Assembly: GCA_964036045.1 (NCBI GenBank)
Contig: OZ038378.1
Coordinates: forward strand, 158,480,576-158,544,575
Direction: 5' to 3'
Source: Eutreptiella sp. 'Long Island Sound 2002'
Lineage: Eukaryota > Euglenozoa > Euglenophyceae > Eutreptiales > Eutreptiaceae
DNA length: 64,000 bases
A program made the translations under genes and the position numbers. Of this stretch, positions 9,901 through 19,113 are shown in pieces (positions within the stretch are counted from its first letter, which is position 1; every line of letters begins with the position of its first letter). Under the pieces are notes generated by a model that was not told the origin of the DNA, ran no database searches, and saw only the letters and a program-made list of their open reading frames with translations.

Positions 9901-10684
9901 CCAGGACTAGGCCAGCGTCGATACATTCTTGTATCTGTCGCTCAATCTCGTCGGCCTGCTCTTTAGGAGCTGGATAGGGTCTCCTCCGGATCTTGTGACC
10001 CACGAACTCGGGTTTCAGCTTGAGGTCCATCTGTACCAGCTTGTCACATGAGGCTGGAGGGGGTAGTTCTCCGAACACCTCCAGATAGGTCCTTATAAGC
10101 TTCTGTACCCGCGGGTCCAATACCTTGATCTTGTCCTCCATGTCCTCGTCAGAGTGTAAGTTGCTTGCCCCCTGAGTAATAGACGTCGGGAGGTGGTCCT
10201 CCACCGACTCTTCGCCCGTGGTAGTGTCCTTCAGCCCTTGGTAGGCATATAGAAGGTCTTGTTCAACCATCTCCGGTGGACGATGGCAACATAGGCACGC
10301 TCGAGGGGGTTCACATACACATTCCTCCGAGAGGTCGTCCTCCTCTGGGGTCCTCACATGGGCGCCCCACACGCTCTTCATAAGCTTGAGATCTACCTCC
10401 CTTTGCCAGGTGGTGATCTTCTGTTCGAGGTCCTCCTTCAATTGGGATAGGTCTCCCATACGTCCTTGCTTCAGTGGCCATGAGCTGCGGGTAGGCTTCA
10501 CGTAGCATAGCTTTTTCGCCACCAACTTCCTCTTGGAATCCACATACTCTCTTAGCCTGGATCGAGGGTCCAGCTCCTCGTCCACGGGGTCTTCCACCCT
10601 CATGGAGAGTAGGGGTTTCAGTGGGGCGACGTACTCGGCGTTCTCCACTTCCTCCACACAGGTCTGCACGAAGAAGGCGTCGTG
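6911..10684 (-). CDS. pol: C1 Pol, 3' segment: RT, RNase H, integrase, chromodomain
   Basis: An open frame of about 1,257 codons continuing the pol frame after removal of A1. In order from the 10684 end it has an acidic linker; reverse transcriptase with FGVANAPALFQ and the catalytic box HIDD (9487-9476), where almost all gypsy enzymes have YIDD or YVDD; RNase H with TDAS, YEQELLAG, DQEP and CADYISR; integrase with an HHCC finger (HESSGH, CPCRSC), then VDYTE, NSDED and CERQ for the D,D(35-37)E triad; and a chromodomain near 7150-7010 (YLVKSVL, LWEGF, TWEP). Chromodomains steer integration to marked chromatin in chromoviruses. MLFG at about 9608 replaces the MPFG found in C2. The frame is otherwise undamaged. 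Confidence 0.88.
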   Translation of the reverse strand, partial: HDAFFVQTCVEEVENAEYVAPLKPLLSMRVEDPVDEELDPRSRLREYVDSKRKLVAKKLCYVKPTRSSWPLKQGRMGDLSQLKEDLEQKITTWQREVDLKLMKSVWGAHVRTPEEDDLSEECVCEPPRACLCCHRPPEMVEQDLLYAYQGLKDTTTGEESVEDHLPTSITQGASNLHSDEDMEDKIKVLDPRVQKLIRTYLEVFGELPPPASCDKLVQMDLKLKPEFVGHKIRRRPYPAPKEQADEIERQIQECIDAGLVLEYKDGDYPLHCSPCFLVAKPGSTAKRLVVDYGELNKKTLNHSGSIPNMESTLEKIASCHYKTKMDKRSGFWQVDLTPNAQELLAFITPQGRVFKWKVMLFGVANAPALFQELMNKILSILRRRPKVQELISRGAQMEAHIDDVCLGTNTEEDHLILLGEFFAVCQENHTRLKLEKCEFMQETMQYLGFDVGYGWWTPATSKAKPLMDAKVRHEDPKKGLHDVRSFIGACNFYRRHIKNFTYTSAVLTDLIKKSTTWRWGPQEQQAFDELKDKVANAKCLGVPRAQGEIILVTDASNVGGGGTLFQWQALEKEEFDSAISQWGTEGLNRDGTLKHSYPDDKWVLVPLGHWNWKWNQARGNYSTYEQELLAGMLVLSSQARLLGSNPVVWLCDQEPVRSFQKGPPPEKAKLRRWWTYLSQLRLTVHHIQGVKNECADYISRNNFDALIGARSEALAKEAFSRMDVHLDLNMTMIRPLDGLQQSEYLKDFGDISKRLEKRLEPLLVNQDQWKRDKSYLWHEDRIVVPSDRVPALLKWTHESSGHVGADRTLRLFKQWFHTTWTDDQLRKTLQPIVDKCPCRSCKPGNIRDRGLYSTLAIPHCANSVLYVDYTEMPKFGGYDFALVVTCGLTRFTRVFPCTRHITGEETIKILLEEWFCVYGAPKEINSDEDVRVRSDTGWYKRVLRSLNVQVSTGIPYSHTSNPRCERQIRVLKENVRIWCKTERTRDWVRLLPVISLMMNSQESSATGYSPHELFLGRPAWFLHAPYPEDTHSSVGEWVQEQQAKVDKAKAMLQRVRERQWNKKNKHRVPATYQEGDWVLVHHSRLPAWPRSTSDDPYFGPYKILSVDGHRITVRCSPRLGGTLVCAAQHLKRYYDPEDLCGEEWELNDEEIAALDLQGAASPMEVAGELPDMNAEEMAKEGFYLVKSVLRHRYRQGWRFLTLWEGFGVEEATWEPFSAFVLPEGRLNSVLVDYLSQNNLGELLRLAETLASKTKARD

Positions 10685-10689
10685 CTCAG
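10685..10689 (+). repeat. A1 target-site duplication, left
   Basis: CTCAG, repeated at 21286-21290 across the A1 insertion. Removing A1 and one copy restores the C1 pol frame. Confidence 0.85.
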
Positions 10690-11211
10690 TGTAAGTGCGG
10701 CTAGCCCCATCTGCTCAGATTTTCAGACATTCTGTCCAGATTGGCTACATTTTGGTCTTTTTCTTTGCTTCGGCGGAATTGCCGCCTCGCAGCTCAGTCT
10801 CAGGATCAGACCTATATATTTCTGAGATGCCGGATCTGATTCCGCGGTCCATTCCCCGTAAATCCGATCATTTAGCTGGAATCGCCATTTGCCGCTGACG
10901 CGCGCTCGCGGGCCAGATCGGCCAAACATTTTTCATAATTGGATTTATATAAATCTTTTGAGACAGTTTTGGACACTCAGATGTATTTAGAATAATCCGC
11001 ATCAATTTTCTTCATAGACTGGGATTTTCTGCCGGATAACACTCAACATGGATCTTGCTTCAGTTGTTGCTGCTCTTGCCTCCGTTGGTGTTCGAGTCTC
11101 CGGTTCTACCCCCAATAACAACGTTCAGGTCGACTCCTCGCGTGCCTGCCCCACTGGTCTTGCCGGCCCCGAGCCCTCCGGCACCATCAACGACCCAGGG
11201 CAGCACTTTCT
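10690..11211 (+). repeat. A1 5' LTR
   Basis: Starts TGTAAGTGCGGCTAG. Ends ...GCACTTTCT, where the 3' LTR has ...GCACTTTCA, so the terminal A is mutated. It contains a TATATAA box at 10946-10952 and the gag ATG at 11048. Confidence 0.88.
10946..10952 (+). promoter_or_regulatory. TATA box of the A1 LTR
   Basis: TATATAA within GGATTTATATAAATC, about 100 bp before the gag ATG. It is conserved in the A1 3' LTR and A2 but removed from A3 by a 20-bp deletion. Confidence 0.45.
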
Positions 11212-14081
11212 TGGTAGCAGAGGCTACCTGAATGTTGTTCCTTTGGTGTCCCAACCACAGCTAGCTCCCCAGTACGGCCCCGTAGACCCCGCCGCTCCTA
11301 GAGACGTAACAATTACGCTGCCGTGGTGCTGTGCGAACGAGGCCTTGAGAGGAATGCCTTGCGCAAGCCCAAGCTGCCCAAGAAGGGCACAAATCAGCAG
11401 CTGTGGAGGCCCAGATTACCATCAAGATCCCAGTCGAAATTGGCCATCAAGCAGCTGGAATCTCCCAGCCTACGCCGATGGCAACGCTCCGGTGGAGCTT
11501 ACGGACCTGGCAGGTACCAATACTCCTTACCAATGTCCACATTTTGAGACCATCGACGCCGACATTGACGACATTGAGATGGGTGGTCCAGGTGAGGTAC
11601 CTACCTATAATCGACCAGCCTCTTGGGCACAATGGGACAACCATTTGTCTTCAGAAGTGACCCGTAACCTTGAGGCGCTTGAGGCCCTTTGTCTATTAGC
11701 CACGTCTAAGCTGATAGGACAAGAAAGAATCGCCTCTGATTTTTTAATGGAATATTTTTTCCTTCTTCAGGAAGAAATTAATACCAGGATGTGGTGGCGT
11801 TCTCAAGAAGATGACTCTTTTGCCATTTTTTTGCAGATCTGGGAGGCAAGTCCCTTCCCGAAGGAGAAGACCAAGGCACCTGTTGCCGGGCCCTCCGCCC
11901 CTCGTCCCCCTGTGTCCATCCGCGACGATCTAGCCGCCGCGGTTGAGGAAGGAATTTTAGAGGCAGCCAGGCAGGCAAGCCTGGAAATTAGGGCTGAAGG
12001 AGCTCCCCAAGTGGACTCCTGGCTGCGAACCACTGAGATTAGCGGTCCGACAGCCTGCTCAGGCCCTTCAGGACACGGTATGTACTGTCCTGCCGACTGC
12101 TCTTGCAGATTCCAGCGAGATACTGAGCTCCAATTGCTCAAAGATCAAATGCAACTCATCATTCAAACGCTGGGAATTAAAGATCTTTTCAAGACACACA
12201 TGCGGTCTGAGGGCGCATCATCGGTGGAACAAGTAACAGAACCGTCGGAGGAGGCGACAGAAATTTTTTCAATTGCTCCTTCGGTGGACTCCAAGACCAC
12301 TGATGCACGGATCAGCAGGACCAAGCTAAAGGAAAGGGTTACAATCTCTCGATCTCAGAGTAGGACGGCGAAGGCTAGGACTGAGGCTCAGAATGCCAAG
12401 CGAACTGCCTCCCGTACTGCCCCTCCTGCTGCTGATTCCAATGCATTAGCCCAGCTGTTGCTCGCCCAGACCCTCGCCGGAGCTGGTGTGGCGAATGATG
12501 CCGCCAAGGCGCTGCCATTACGGCCGGTGTTGGGCTGGATTCGCTTCTTAATCCCACTTCATTGCGACTTCGTCAGGTTGCCAAGCAACCGAAGTATAAT
12601 GGAAACCCCAGACGTTGGCCTCAGTTCCAACGGGAATTTAGATTGTGGGTTAAGACTCAAAAACTCCAAGATGATCAGTTCCTGATGGCCCTCTTGGACT
12701 GCCTTGAGGGAGCGCCGGCCAACACTTGGCTCAGGACCTGGAGTGACCGTGAGGATTCAAGTTCCCCCCTTACCCTTGATGAGGTGTGGGAACAGTTGGA
12801 GGTACGTGGATCCCGGCTGCCTGAGGACCATTACCACCAGATGTTGAAGAATTTTCCTTCATTCTCGCGATTAATCTTGCACGAAGTGCAAGACAAGAGA
12901 CAGCGCTTCTGGAATCTAGTGGAAGAATCTGAACATTCAGGCGAAAAATTTTCCAGTGCCGAGCTGAAAAGTCTGATTTTTGACAAGATCCCCTCAGAAA
13001 CTGCCGCCACCCTTCGGAATAAACAGTCCGAAGAAAAGGTCAAGACCTGGTGGGCGGAGGTCGATGGCTTCGATGCCTCGGCCAACAGGTTTTCCGTCAG
13101 GGAATCACTTCAAAAGTGTTCCCCCACGTCGTTTACCAAGGTGAAATTCACTGAAAACACGTGGAAAATCAAGTTTAATGAACACGGGATCGGGACTTGT
13201 TTGTCCAAGTCCTCAATAGGGGAGTAAGCCTCCATGGCCATCGCCTGAAGGCCAGAAACTGGGTGTTTTCGTTCACCCCGAAGGAATTGTGGGAAGAGGT
13301 TGAGCGGCTCGCTGACGCCGCCAATCAAAATTTCCATGAGGGTCTTGGGGAAAACAAGAATACCCAGCAAAACACCCAAAATGGGGCCCAAAAGGGCAAC
13401 AAAAAGGTGAATGACACCCGGAATGTTCAGCAGCACTGTAGCATCTGCCTTCTTTTAGGTTCTACGAACCGAGCTAAGTCGCATTCTACTGGTAATCACC
13501 GATGGTCCCCTTACGATCACAAGGTGATTGGTGAAAATATCAGTAATCCTCAGAATTCAGACAGGAATGACAGACAGGTGCATGGTGGAAAGGGGGGAAA
13601 AGGGAATTCGACCCCCTCCGGTGGAAACAAAAATCCCGGAGGTCCTGGCGGGTCCCAAGGCACAGGAAATCGGACTCCATCCGGCTCCGGTGGTCAGCCG
13701 AACGGCCAGAAAAGTCCCAATGGCAACGCCGGAGGCGGAAATCGAAATCCAGGCCAAACCCCTCAATCCGGTACAAACAAAGGAAATGCTCCAGGATCCC
13801 AGGGTAAAGGTAAGGGAAATCCTTCCGGAACCCCTTTCTCTGGTAAGGGCAGAGGGCGTGGCGACGGTGGAGGTCCATCATCCGGCGGCCGTGGCCGTGG
13901 ACGTGGAAAGGGCAACCATCGCGTGGATCAGGTCTCAGGTGCAGATCAGGTGTCCGAGGCGGATCGAGATTATGTCGAAAATGCCCTGAATCCAGCAGAT
14001 GATCCGTTCCAAGATGAGTGGATCGACGAATCAGGCTGTCTTCACAATGTTAACGCAGCCACTGGAGGTCAGAACGCCTAG
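11048..14081 (+). pseudogene. gag: A1 Gag, two frameshifts
   Basis: Homologous throughout to the intact 1,011-residue A2 Gag. The start codon is inside the LTR, so about 54 residues are LTR-encoded and the next four come from the primer-binding site. A one-base deletion near 12510 (GCGCT where A2 has GTGTCT) and another near 13186 (ACGGG where A2 has ACGAGG) divide it into three frames: 11048-12685, 12562-13227 and 13197-14081. The middle part is capsid-like (YNGNPRRWPQFQREFRLWVK). The last part is Gly/Asn/Pro-rich with RG repeats (GRGRGDGG, GRGRGRGKG), and has HCSICLLLG with later histidines but no classical CCHC knuckle. Confidence 0.82.
11212..11223 (+). promoter_or_regulatory. A1 primer-binding site
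   Basis: TGGTAGCAGAGG, complementary to an initiator tRNA-Met 3' end. It lies inside the gag reading frame. Confidence 0.78.
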
Positions 14082-14116
14082 GAGAGCCACGAAAATCGCC
14101 CCTCCCCAGGCGATTT
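14079..14116 (+). promoter_or_regulatory. A1 gag-pol UAG readthrough site with hairpin
   Basis: TAG (14079-14081) is the only stop between the gag and pol frames. Eleven bases later, AAATCGCC (14093-14100) and GGCGATTT (14109-14116) form a perfect 8-bp stem around CCTCCCCA. The same arrangement occurs in A2. Murine leukaemia virus uses a comparable UAG plus downstream structure. Confidence 0.65.
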
Positions 14117-17100
14117 CAGGCATGATCCCCAGATTCCTGATCGACCATTACTTGATGTAGGGTCGCTTGTTTCCTCTCCCCTGGATCCGGCAGCGGATCC
14201 TTCTGTTGTAGTGGACGAGGTTGGTGTACAGTCCAAGCACAGGGCCCGTCAGTTTGTCACAAAGCTGTGGGTCTCTGATTGCAAGGGAAATTTCCACCTC
14301 GCCACTTGTTTGTGTGACAATGGATCAGAGGTAAATCTCCAATCCAATTCTTTCTTACCCGACGACTGCGTGTTTGAATCGCCTCATCCTGTTACCCTCG
14401 AGGGAGTTTCTGGACATTCTCTCGCAGGTGGGCAACGCGGTTGTTATATATCAACTCATTTGGTCGCTCAAGACCTTTGGGAAGAGCAAAATGTGGAAGA
14501 AGTTGTCCTTAAGGATGACTACTTCTATCGTGCCGACATAAAGTATGACCTTTACTTGGGCCATCCTTGGCTTCGCAAGAACAGGGTGGCGCCCGTAGGT
14601 CATCGGCGTTGTTTTTTGCTGGAGTCAGGTCCCTTGGAGCGTCCTGAATTTCGTTTTTTGCACGCAGGGTTTAAAAGTGCAGAAGAATTTTTGAAGCAAA
14701 AAGTTACACCAAAATTTGGCGAAGATGTCACCATTGCAGAGGTGAATGGGAGTGCCGATTACTCCCGAGAGTTAGAATGTCTTCGTAGGGACTCCCAGCC
14801 ACGACGCCCTTCGCGCTGGCACTCTTCATCCTACAGAGTTGCCGACAAATGGCGCGATGCAATTTGTGAATATTTTCATGAACACCATTCCTTTTGGCCA
14901 CAGTATGATGCCTTTGCTAACCGTAAGAACAAGCGCTTTGACAAGCACTTTAGCGACGCTTGGACCCATAAATGGGACAAGAAGTTGTGGATTAATCCTC
15001 CGTTTCACTTAATCCAGCAGGTCATCCACAAAATCAAGCAAGATAAAACCCAGGCAATTTTAGTTGTGCCCTTGTGGGACGACAAGCCTTGGTTTCAGGA
15101 ATTACAAGACATTTGTGTAGATTACATCGAACTTCCCAGGAAGATTAAGCTGTATGCCAGGGACGACACAGGTCCCCTGCCACAGCGGTCCTGGAATTCG
15201 CTTGCATTCCTGGTGGATGGAAAGCTTTCTGACTCTAATTCTGCTGATTCTGGTACTGATTCTTGTGTTGGGTCTGAATCTGAGGTTGAGCGTGGTACTG
15301 ATGATGAATCTATTTTTTCTGATTTTTGTCCGTCAGATACCCAAGGTGATCCAACGTCAAATGGATCCGCCTCGACTCCCTCTTCCCCAATACGATCGAC
15401 ATCGAAAAGAATCTTCAGTACACGGGCGAAGAAAAATTTGAAATCGCGCCGCAAATTCAGAGTTTTTTATGAAAAACCCCCTGTGGAAGCTTTCATAGAT
15501 CCTTTCGAGGAGCTGGATCACGAAGATAATCTCTGGAATGTCGACACTCGACCCACCTATCTTCAAGAGGCAGTTGATACGGACCTGTTTAGGGACATCC
15601 GTAAGAAGATTCTTCCTGCCAAGGCCGAAGAAGTCGCCAAAGTTTTTTCGACAGTAATTCCTGGCGATCAGGTGGACACTGAGTTGTGTTCCAAGGCAAG
15701 AGAAAAGATTTTTGATGAACGGAAGGACACAACCCTTTCAGGGAAGTTGATCAAAGACCCTCCTGTCCGTGGGCAGTTCGGTGAAGCCTTCATAGAGCTT
15801 CGTGAAGGTTACAAGGCAAAGAAACAGCGTCCTTATGAGAACCATGGACATAAACATGAGATCCTCAGAAAAATCATCGAGAGAAATCTCAGGGAATTTG
15901 GTTGGCTTCAGGGTTGTATGACCAGCGAATGGTGCTGTGCACCCTTCACAGTCCCGAAGCCGCCGCCTGCAGACCAGAACACTATTGATGGTTGGCGAAT
16001 GGTTGTTGATTTTCGCAATCTCAACGCCGAAACCAAGGCGGATTCACACCCCCTGCCCCTCATTGAGGAGGAAATCGCCAAGAGGGCAAGAGGTCGTTTG
16101 TTTTCTGTGCTGGATCTCCGTCACGGCTTTCACCAAATGCCGTTGAGGAAGGACAGCCGACCTCTCACCTGTATGTGCACGCCATGTGGCCCAGTCCAAT
16201 GGACGGTCATGCCCATGGGCCTGAAGAACGCCCCTTCATTTTTTCAAAGAATGATGGAGGATGTGCTTTTTTCAGCTCATCCTGAGCTTCGTGCCTTCGT
16301 GAGCGTGTACATAGATGACATAATCATCGCGACGGAAGGGGAGGGACTGACCGAAGCCGAGCTGGTGGCCCTACATGAAACGCAGCTGAACCAAGTTTTG
16401 GACATTCTTGATGCCAATCAGCTGATTTGTGGGCCAAAGAAGGGAAAATTATTTTTAAAATCAGTCGAATTTTGTGGTTCTCTCCTAGAGAATGGCACCC
16501 GACGACCCAGTCCAGGGAAGCTCGTCGCTATTCAGAAGTGGAAGCGCCCTGAGACGATCACGGAGTTGAGAGGATTCCTGGGTTGTTGCAATTTTTACCA
16601 CACTTTTGTGCCGAATTATGCCAAATTTGCTGCCCCCCTCACTGAATTACTGAAGGTAGGGAGAGATGCGGGCAAGGCAGGTTCAAAGGTTCGTGTCAAG
16701 TGGACTGACGAGTGCGAGGAGGCCTTCCATCACTTGAAGGCGGCCCTCTGTGAAGTCGCCACGTTGCATGTGCCCCAATTCGACCGACCCTTCTACATTA
16801 GAACCGACGCTTCTAGGTACGCGATCGGAGCTGTCCTTGAACAGGTTGATGAAGCCACCGGCGATCATTACCCTCTTGCATTTTGGTCTCGGAAGCTAGC
16901 CCCACGCCAAATGCAATGGTCGCCGCGTGAGCAAGAAACCTACGCCATAATCTGTGCTTTAAAAAAGTACCAATCGTGGGTTGGCACCAATCGAGTCGAG
17001 GTCCTGACGGATCATCGATCTCTGGAGTATTGGGCCACCGAACACATTGATACTGTCGCGAGCCCAGCTGGTCGACGGGCCAGATGGCACGAATTTCTCA

Positions 17101-18608
17101 GTCTGTTTGACCTCCATGTATCATATTTGCCTGGAAAACACAACACGGTAGCGGATGCTCTGAGCCGATGGGCTTACCCCGCCTCAGAGGGGCTGCAAAG
17201 TACCAACATCCATGGTACGGAGCAGGACCGCCATGTAATAATCGAATGGGATCAAGAAGAAAAGAAACTCATTCGACGTGCATGCATGCAATGCGCTGTT
17301 AAACAGCACGCATTACCGTGCCATGACATCACGGCCATCTCAGATCCGGCGCATGCTCATGAGATCTGCACCAAAACACTGAAAGTCGTGGAAAAAGTCA
17401 CCGATCCCTCCTCAGGGAGTGTGAAACGGTTTGACTATACCCGACGAGTAAGTAGATTTCGGTTGATCCAGGGCATTAAGCGTGGAGATCCGGCCAAAAC
17501 TCCACCCCTGCCGAAAGATTCCCTGATCATCCGTGACTGGACGTCCGATTATCTGCAGGATCCCATGTTTAAAGAGGTCTTTGGAAATCTCAAATCCAAA
17601 GATGCTCACAAGGATGGGATTTTTTCAGAGTACTCGTTGGATGGGGGGAAGCTGTGGATGGAGGGTAAATTGTGCGTACCAGACGCCCTGGCCCCCCGAG
17701 TGTTAAACTGGTGGCATAAATGGGAGTCCCCCCACGCACATGGCCGTCGACTGTGGTCGATGATTAAACATAGGTTGTTTGGCTCACGGCTATATACTCA
17801 CTGCATGAAAGTAGCCGCCGGATGTGCCCAATGTGCTGTCGCGACGCCCCCCAGCGCGAAGAAGCACGGCCATCTGAGGCCACATCCTATTCCGGAGCGC
17901 CTCTTTAACAGAGTCACCAGTGATTTTTTCTACCTTGGTGAGCTCGATGACGAAGAGTGCCATTGGACAAATAAAAAAGTCAATGGTGTGCTCCTTATTC
18001 AGTGCCGTCATTCCGGCTACATTCAAGTGTTGCCTTGCAACATTGAGTCGATGACTGGCAAGGCTGCCGCCAAATGGTGCGCGCAGACCTGGATGGGAGG
18101 TTGGGACGTCCCATCCGAGGTGGTTACGGACTCAGGCAAAGAGTACACCTCCGAATGGTGGAGAGAATTATGTGCTCGCCTTGGAATCCACCACCTGCGA
18201 TGTGAAATCCACTCGCATCGAGCGCTGCCTGGTGAAAGAGCCGGCCGCTCAATTATAAATATGCTTCGTAAGGAGCTCGCGAGTGAAAAGGATTTCCATT
18301 GGATGGAAGTTCTCTTCGCATTGCTTCGCCGTTACCACAACACGCCTTTGTATCATGGCCTTTCTCCAAATGAAATTGTCTTTGGACGAAAGAAGTGTTG
18401 GTGGAACATGCCGTTGAATAATCCTCGCCCCTGTAAGGATGCTTCGTTGTTTTTGGACGATGTCCAACGAGCAGATAAAACTGTCTCGAAATTAATCGAG
18501 AAGCATCAAGCTGACTGGCTTTGGGTTCAGAATCAAGGCCGAAAAAACCCCCACAATTTTGAAGTCGATGATCGAGTTTGGCTTCCCCTCCCCCAAGGAT
18601 CGAGTTAA
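14082..18608 (+). CDS. pol: A1 Pol: protease, methyltransferase-like, RT, RNase H, integrase core
   Basis: Open from the gag UAG; there is no ATG at the 5' end (the first candidate start is GTG at 14211), supporting readthrough. Numbering from 14211: aspartic protease CDNGSEVNLQ (D36); a Dam-like domain at about 205-310 with YDAFANRKNKRF and WINPPFHLI (NPPF at 262-265, an intact motif IV); an acidic Ser/Asp linker; RT with MPMGLKNAPSFFQ and YIDD (700-703); RNase H with RTDAS, PREQETYA, LTDHRSLEYW and VADALSR; integrase finger (HKWESPHAHG, CAQC) and catalytic TSDFF, TDSGKEY, LPGERAG. The frame runs into a deletion of about 157 bp near 18585, losing the integrase C-terminal barrel. RNA-to-DNA synthesis functions look undamaged. 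Confidence 0.9.
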   Translation, partial: ESHENRPSPGDFRHDPQIPDRPLLDVGSLVSSPLDPAADPSVVVDEVGVQSKHRARQFVTKLWVSDCKGNFHLATCLCDNGSEVNLQSNSFLPDDCVFESPHPVTLEGVSGHSLAGGQRGCYISTHLVAQDLWEEQNVEEVVLKDDYFYRADIKYDLYLGHPWLRKNRVAPVGHRRCFLLESGPLERPEFRFLHAGFKSAEEFLKQKVTPKFGEDVTIAEVNGSADYSRELECLRRDSQPRRPSRWHSSSYRVADKWRDAICEYFHEHHSFWPQYDAFANRKNKRFDKHFSDAWTHKWDKKLWINPPFHLIQQVIHKIKQDKTQAILVVPLWDDKPWFQELQDICVDYIELPRKIKLYARDDTGPLPQRSWNSLAFLVDGKLSDSNSADSGTDSCVGSESEVERGTDDESIFSDFCPSDTQGDPTSNGSASTPSSPIRSTSKRIFSTRAKKNLKSRRKFRVFYEKPPVEAFIDPFEELDHEDNLWNVDTRPTYLQEAVDTDLFRDIRKKILPAKAEEVAKVFSTVIPGDQVDTELCSKAREKIFDERKDTTLSGKLIKDPPVRGQFGEAFIELREGYKAKKQRPYENHGHKHEILRKIIERNLREFGWLQGCMTSEWCCAPFTVPKPPPADQNTIDGWRMVVDFRNLNAETKADSHPLPLIEEEIAKRARGRLFSVLDLRHGFHQMPLRKDSRPLTCMCTPCGPVQWTVMPMGLKNAPSFFQRMMEDVLFSAHPELRAFVSVYIDDIIIATEGEGLTEAELVALHETQLNQVLDILDANQLICGPKKGKLFLKSVEFCGSLLENGTRRPSPGKLVAIQKWKRPETITELRGFLGCCNFYHTFVPNYAKFAAPLTELLKVGRDAGKAGSKVRVKWTDECEEAFHHLKAALCEVATLHVPQFDRPFYIRTDASRYAIGAVLEQVDEATGDHYPLAFWSRKLAPRQMQWSPREQETYAIICALKKYQSWVGTNRVEVLTDHRSLEYWATEHIDTVASPAGRRARWHEFLSLFDLHVSYLPGKHNTVADALSRWAYPASEGLQSTNIHGTEQDRHVIIEWDQEEKKLIRRACMQCAVKQHALPCHDITAISDPAHAHEICTKTLKVVEKVTDPSSGSVKRFDYTRRVSRFRLIQGIKRGDPAKTPPLPKDSLIIRDWTSDYLQDPMFKEVFGNLKSKDAHKDGIFSEYSLDGGKLWMEGKLCVPDALAPRVLNWWHKWESPHAHGRRLWSMIKHRLFGSRLYTHCMKVAAGCAQCAVATPPSAKKHGHLRPHPIPERLFNRVTSDFFYLGELDDEECHWTNKKVNGVLLIQCRHSGYIQVLPCNIESMTGKAAAKWCAQTWMGGWDVPSEVVTDSGKEYTSEWWRELCARLGIHHLRCEIHSHRALPGERAGRSIINMLRKELASEKDFHWMEVLFALLRRYHNTPLYHGLSPNEIVFGRKKCWWNMPLNNPRPCKDASLFLDDVQRADKTVSKLIEKHQADWLWVQNQGRKNPHNFEVDDRVWLPLPQGSS

Positions 18609-19113
18609 ACCCCTTTTTTGGACTGCGAAACATTTGTCTGATCGGGTCATCGAAGGGGGGAAGTACGAACTCAAGAGGATTTTAGAAGCAAGACGTGACG
18701 CCAAGGGCGAATGGGAATTTCTGTGTGAGTGGAGGGGCTTTGATTCCAGTCACAACAACTGGGAACCAGCCCAATCTTTTGTCCATGGATACACCAAGGG
18801 GTTCATCGACTTCCTGAAGAAGCACCCCGAAATTGGAGTACTCCTGACAGACTGTCTGTCGAAACCAGACAGACAAGTGGAGAGCGACGGAAAACGACCT
18901 GTGGTGAATCGAGATCCAGCCTTTTACGGCCCTCAGCAGCCACATTCCAGGGCTGATCCGTCGATCCCCCCTCCTGCGGTCAGGCCAGCCCAGGAGCCAA
19001 ATGAGGACCAAGCTTCGAGTTCGGCCGCTGATTTGCAGCGCCCAAGCCGTACGAGGGCCCGACCAGACAGGTTGGTGGTCACATGTATTCGTGCTTGGCC
19101 GAATTCGACTTGA
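18586..19113 (+). pseudogene. pol: A1 Pol C-terminus with chromodomain, out of frame
   Basis: After the deletion the frame shifts by one. This segment carries the chromodomain: YELKRILEARRD, FLCEWRGFD and NNWEPAQSF, ending near KHPEIG. A Pro/Ser-rich tail follows (PPPAVRPAQEPNEDQASS). Chromodomains bind methylated histone tails and direct chromovirus integration. In A2 the same segment is joined in frame to the integrase barrel. Confidence 0.78.

Noticed and set aside
10695-10929. Small open frames on both strands of the A LTR, seen in every copy
   Set aside because: They recur only because the LTR recurs. They overlap the promoter region, and A3 shows frame-disrupting change.
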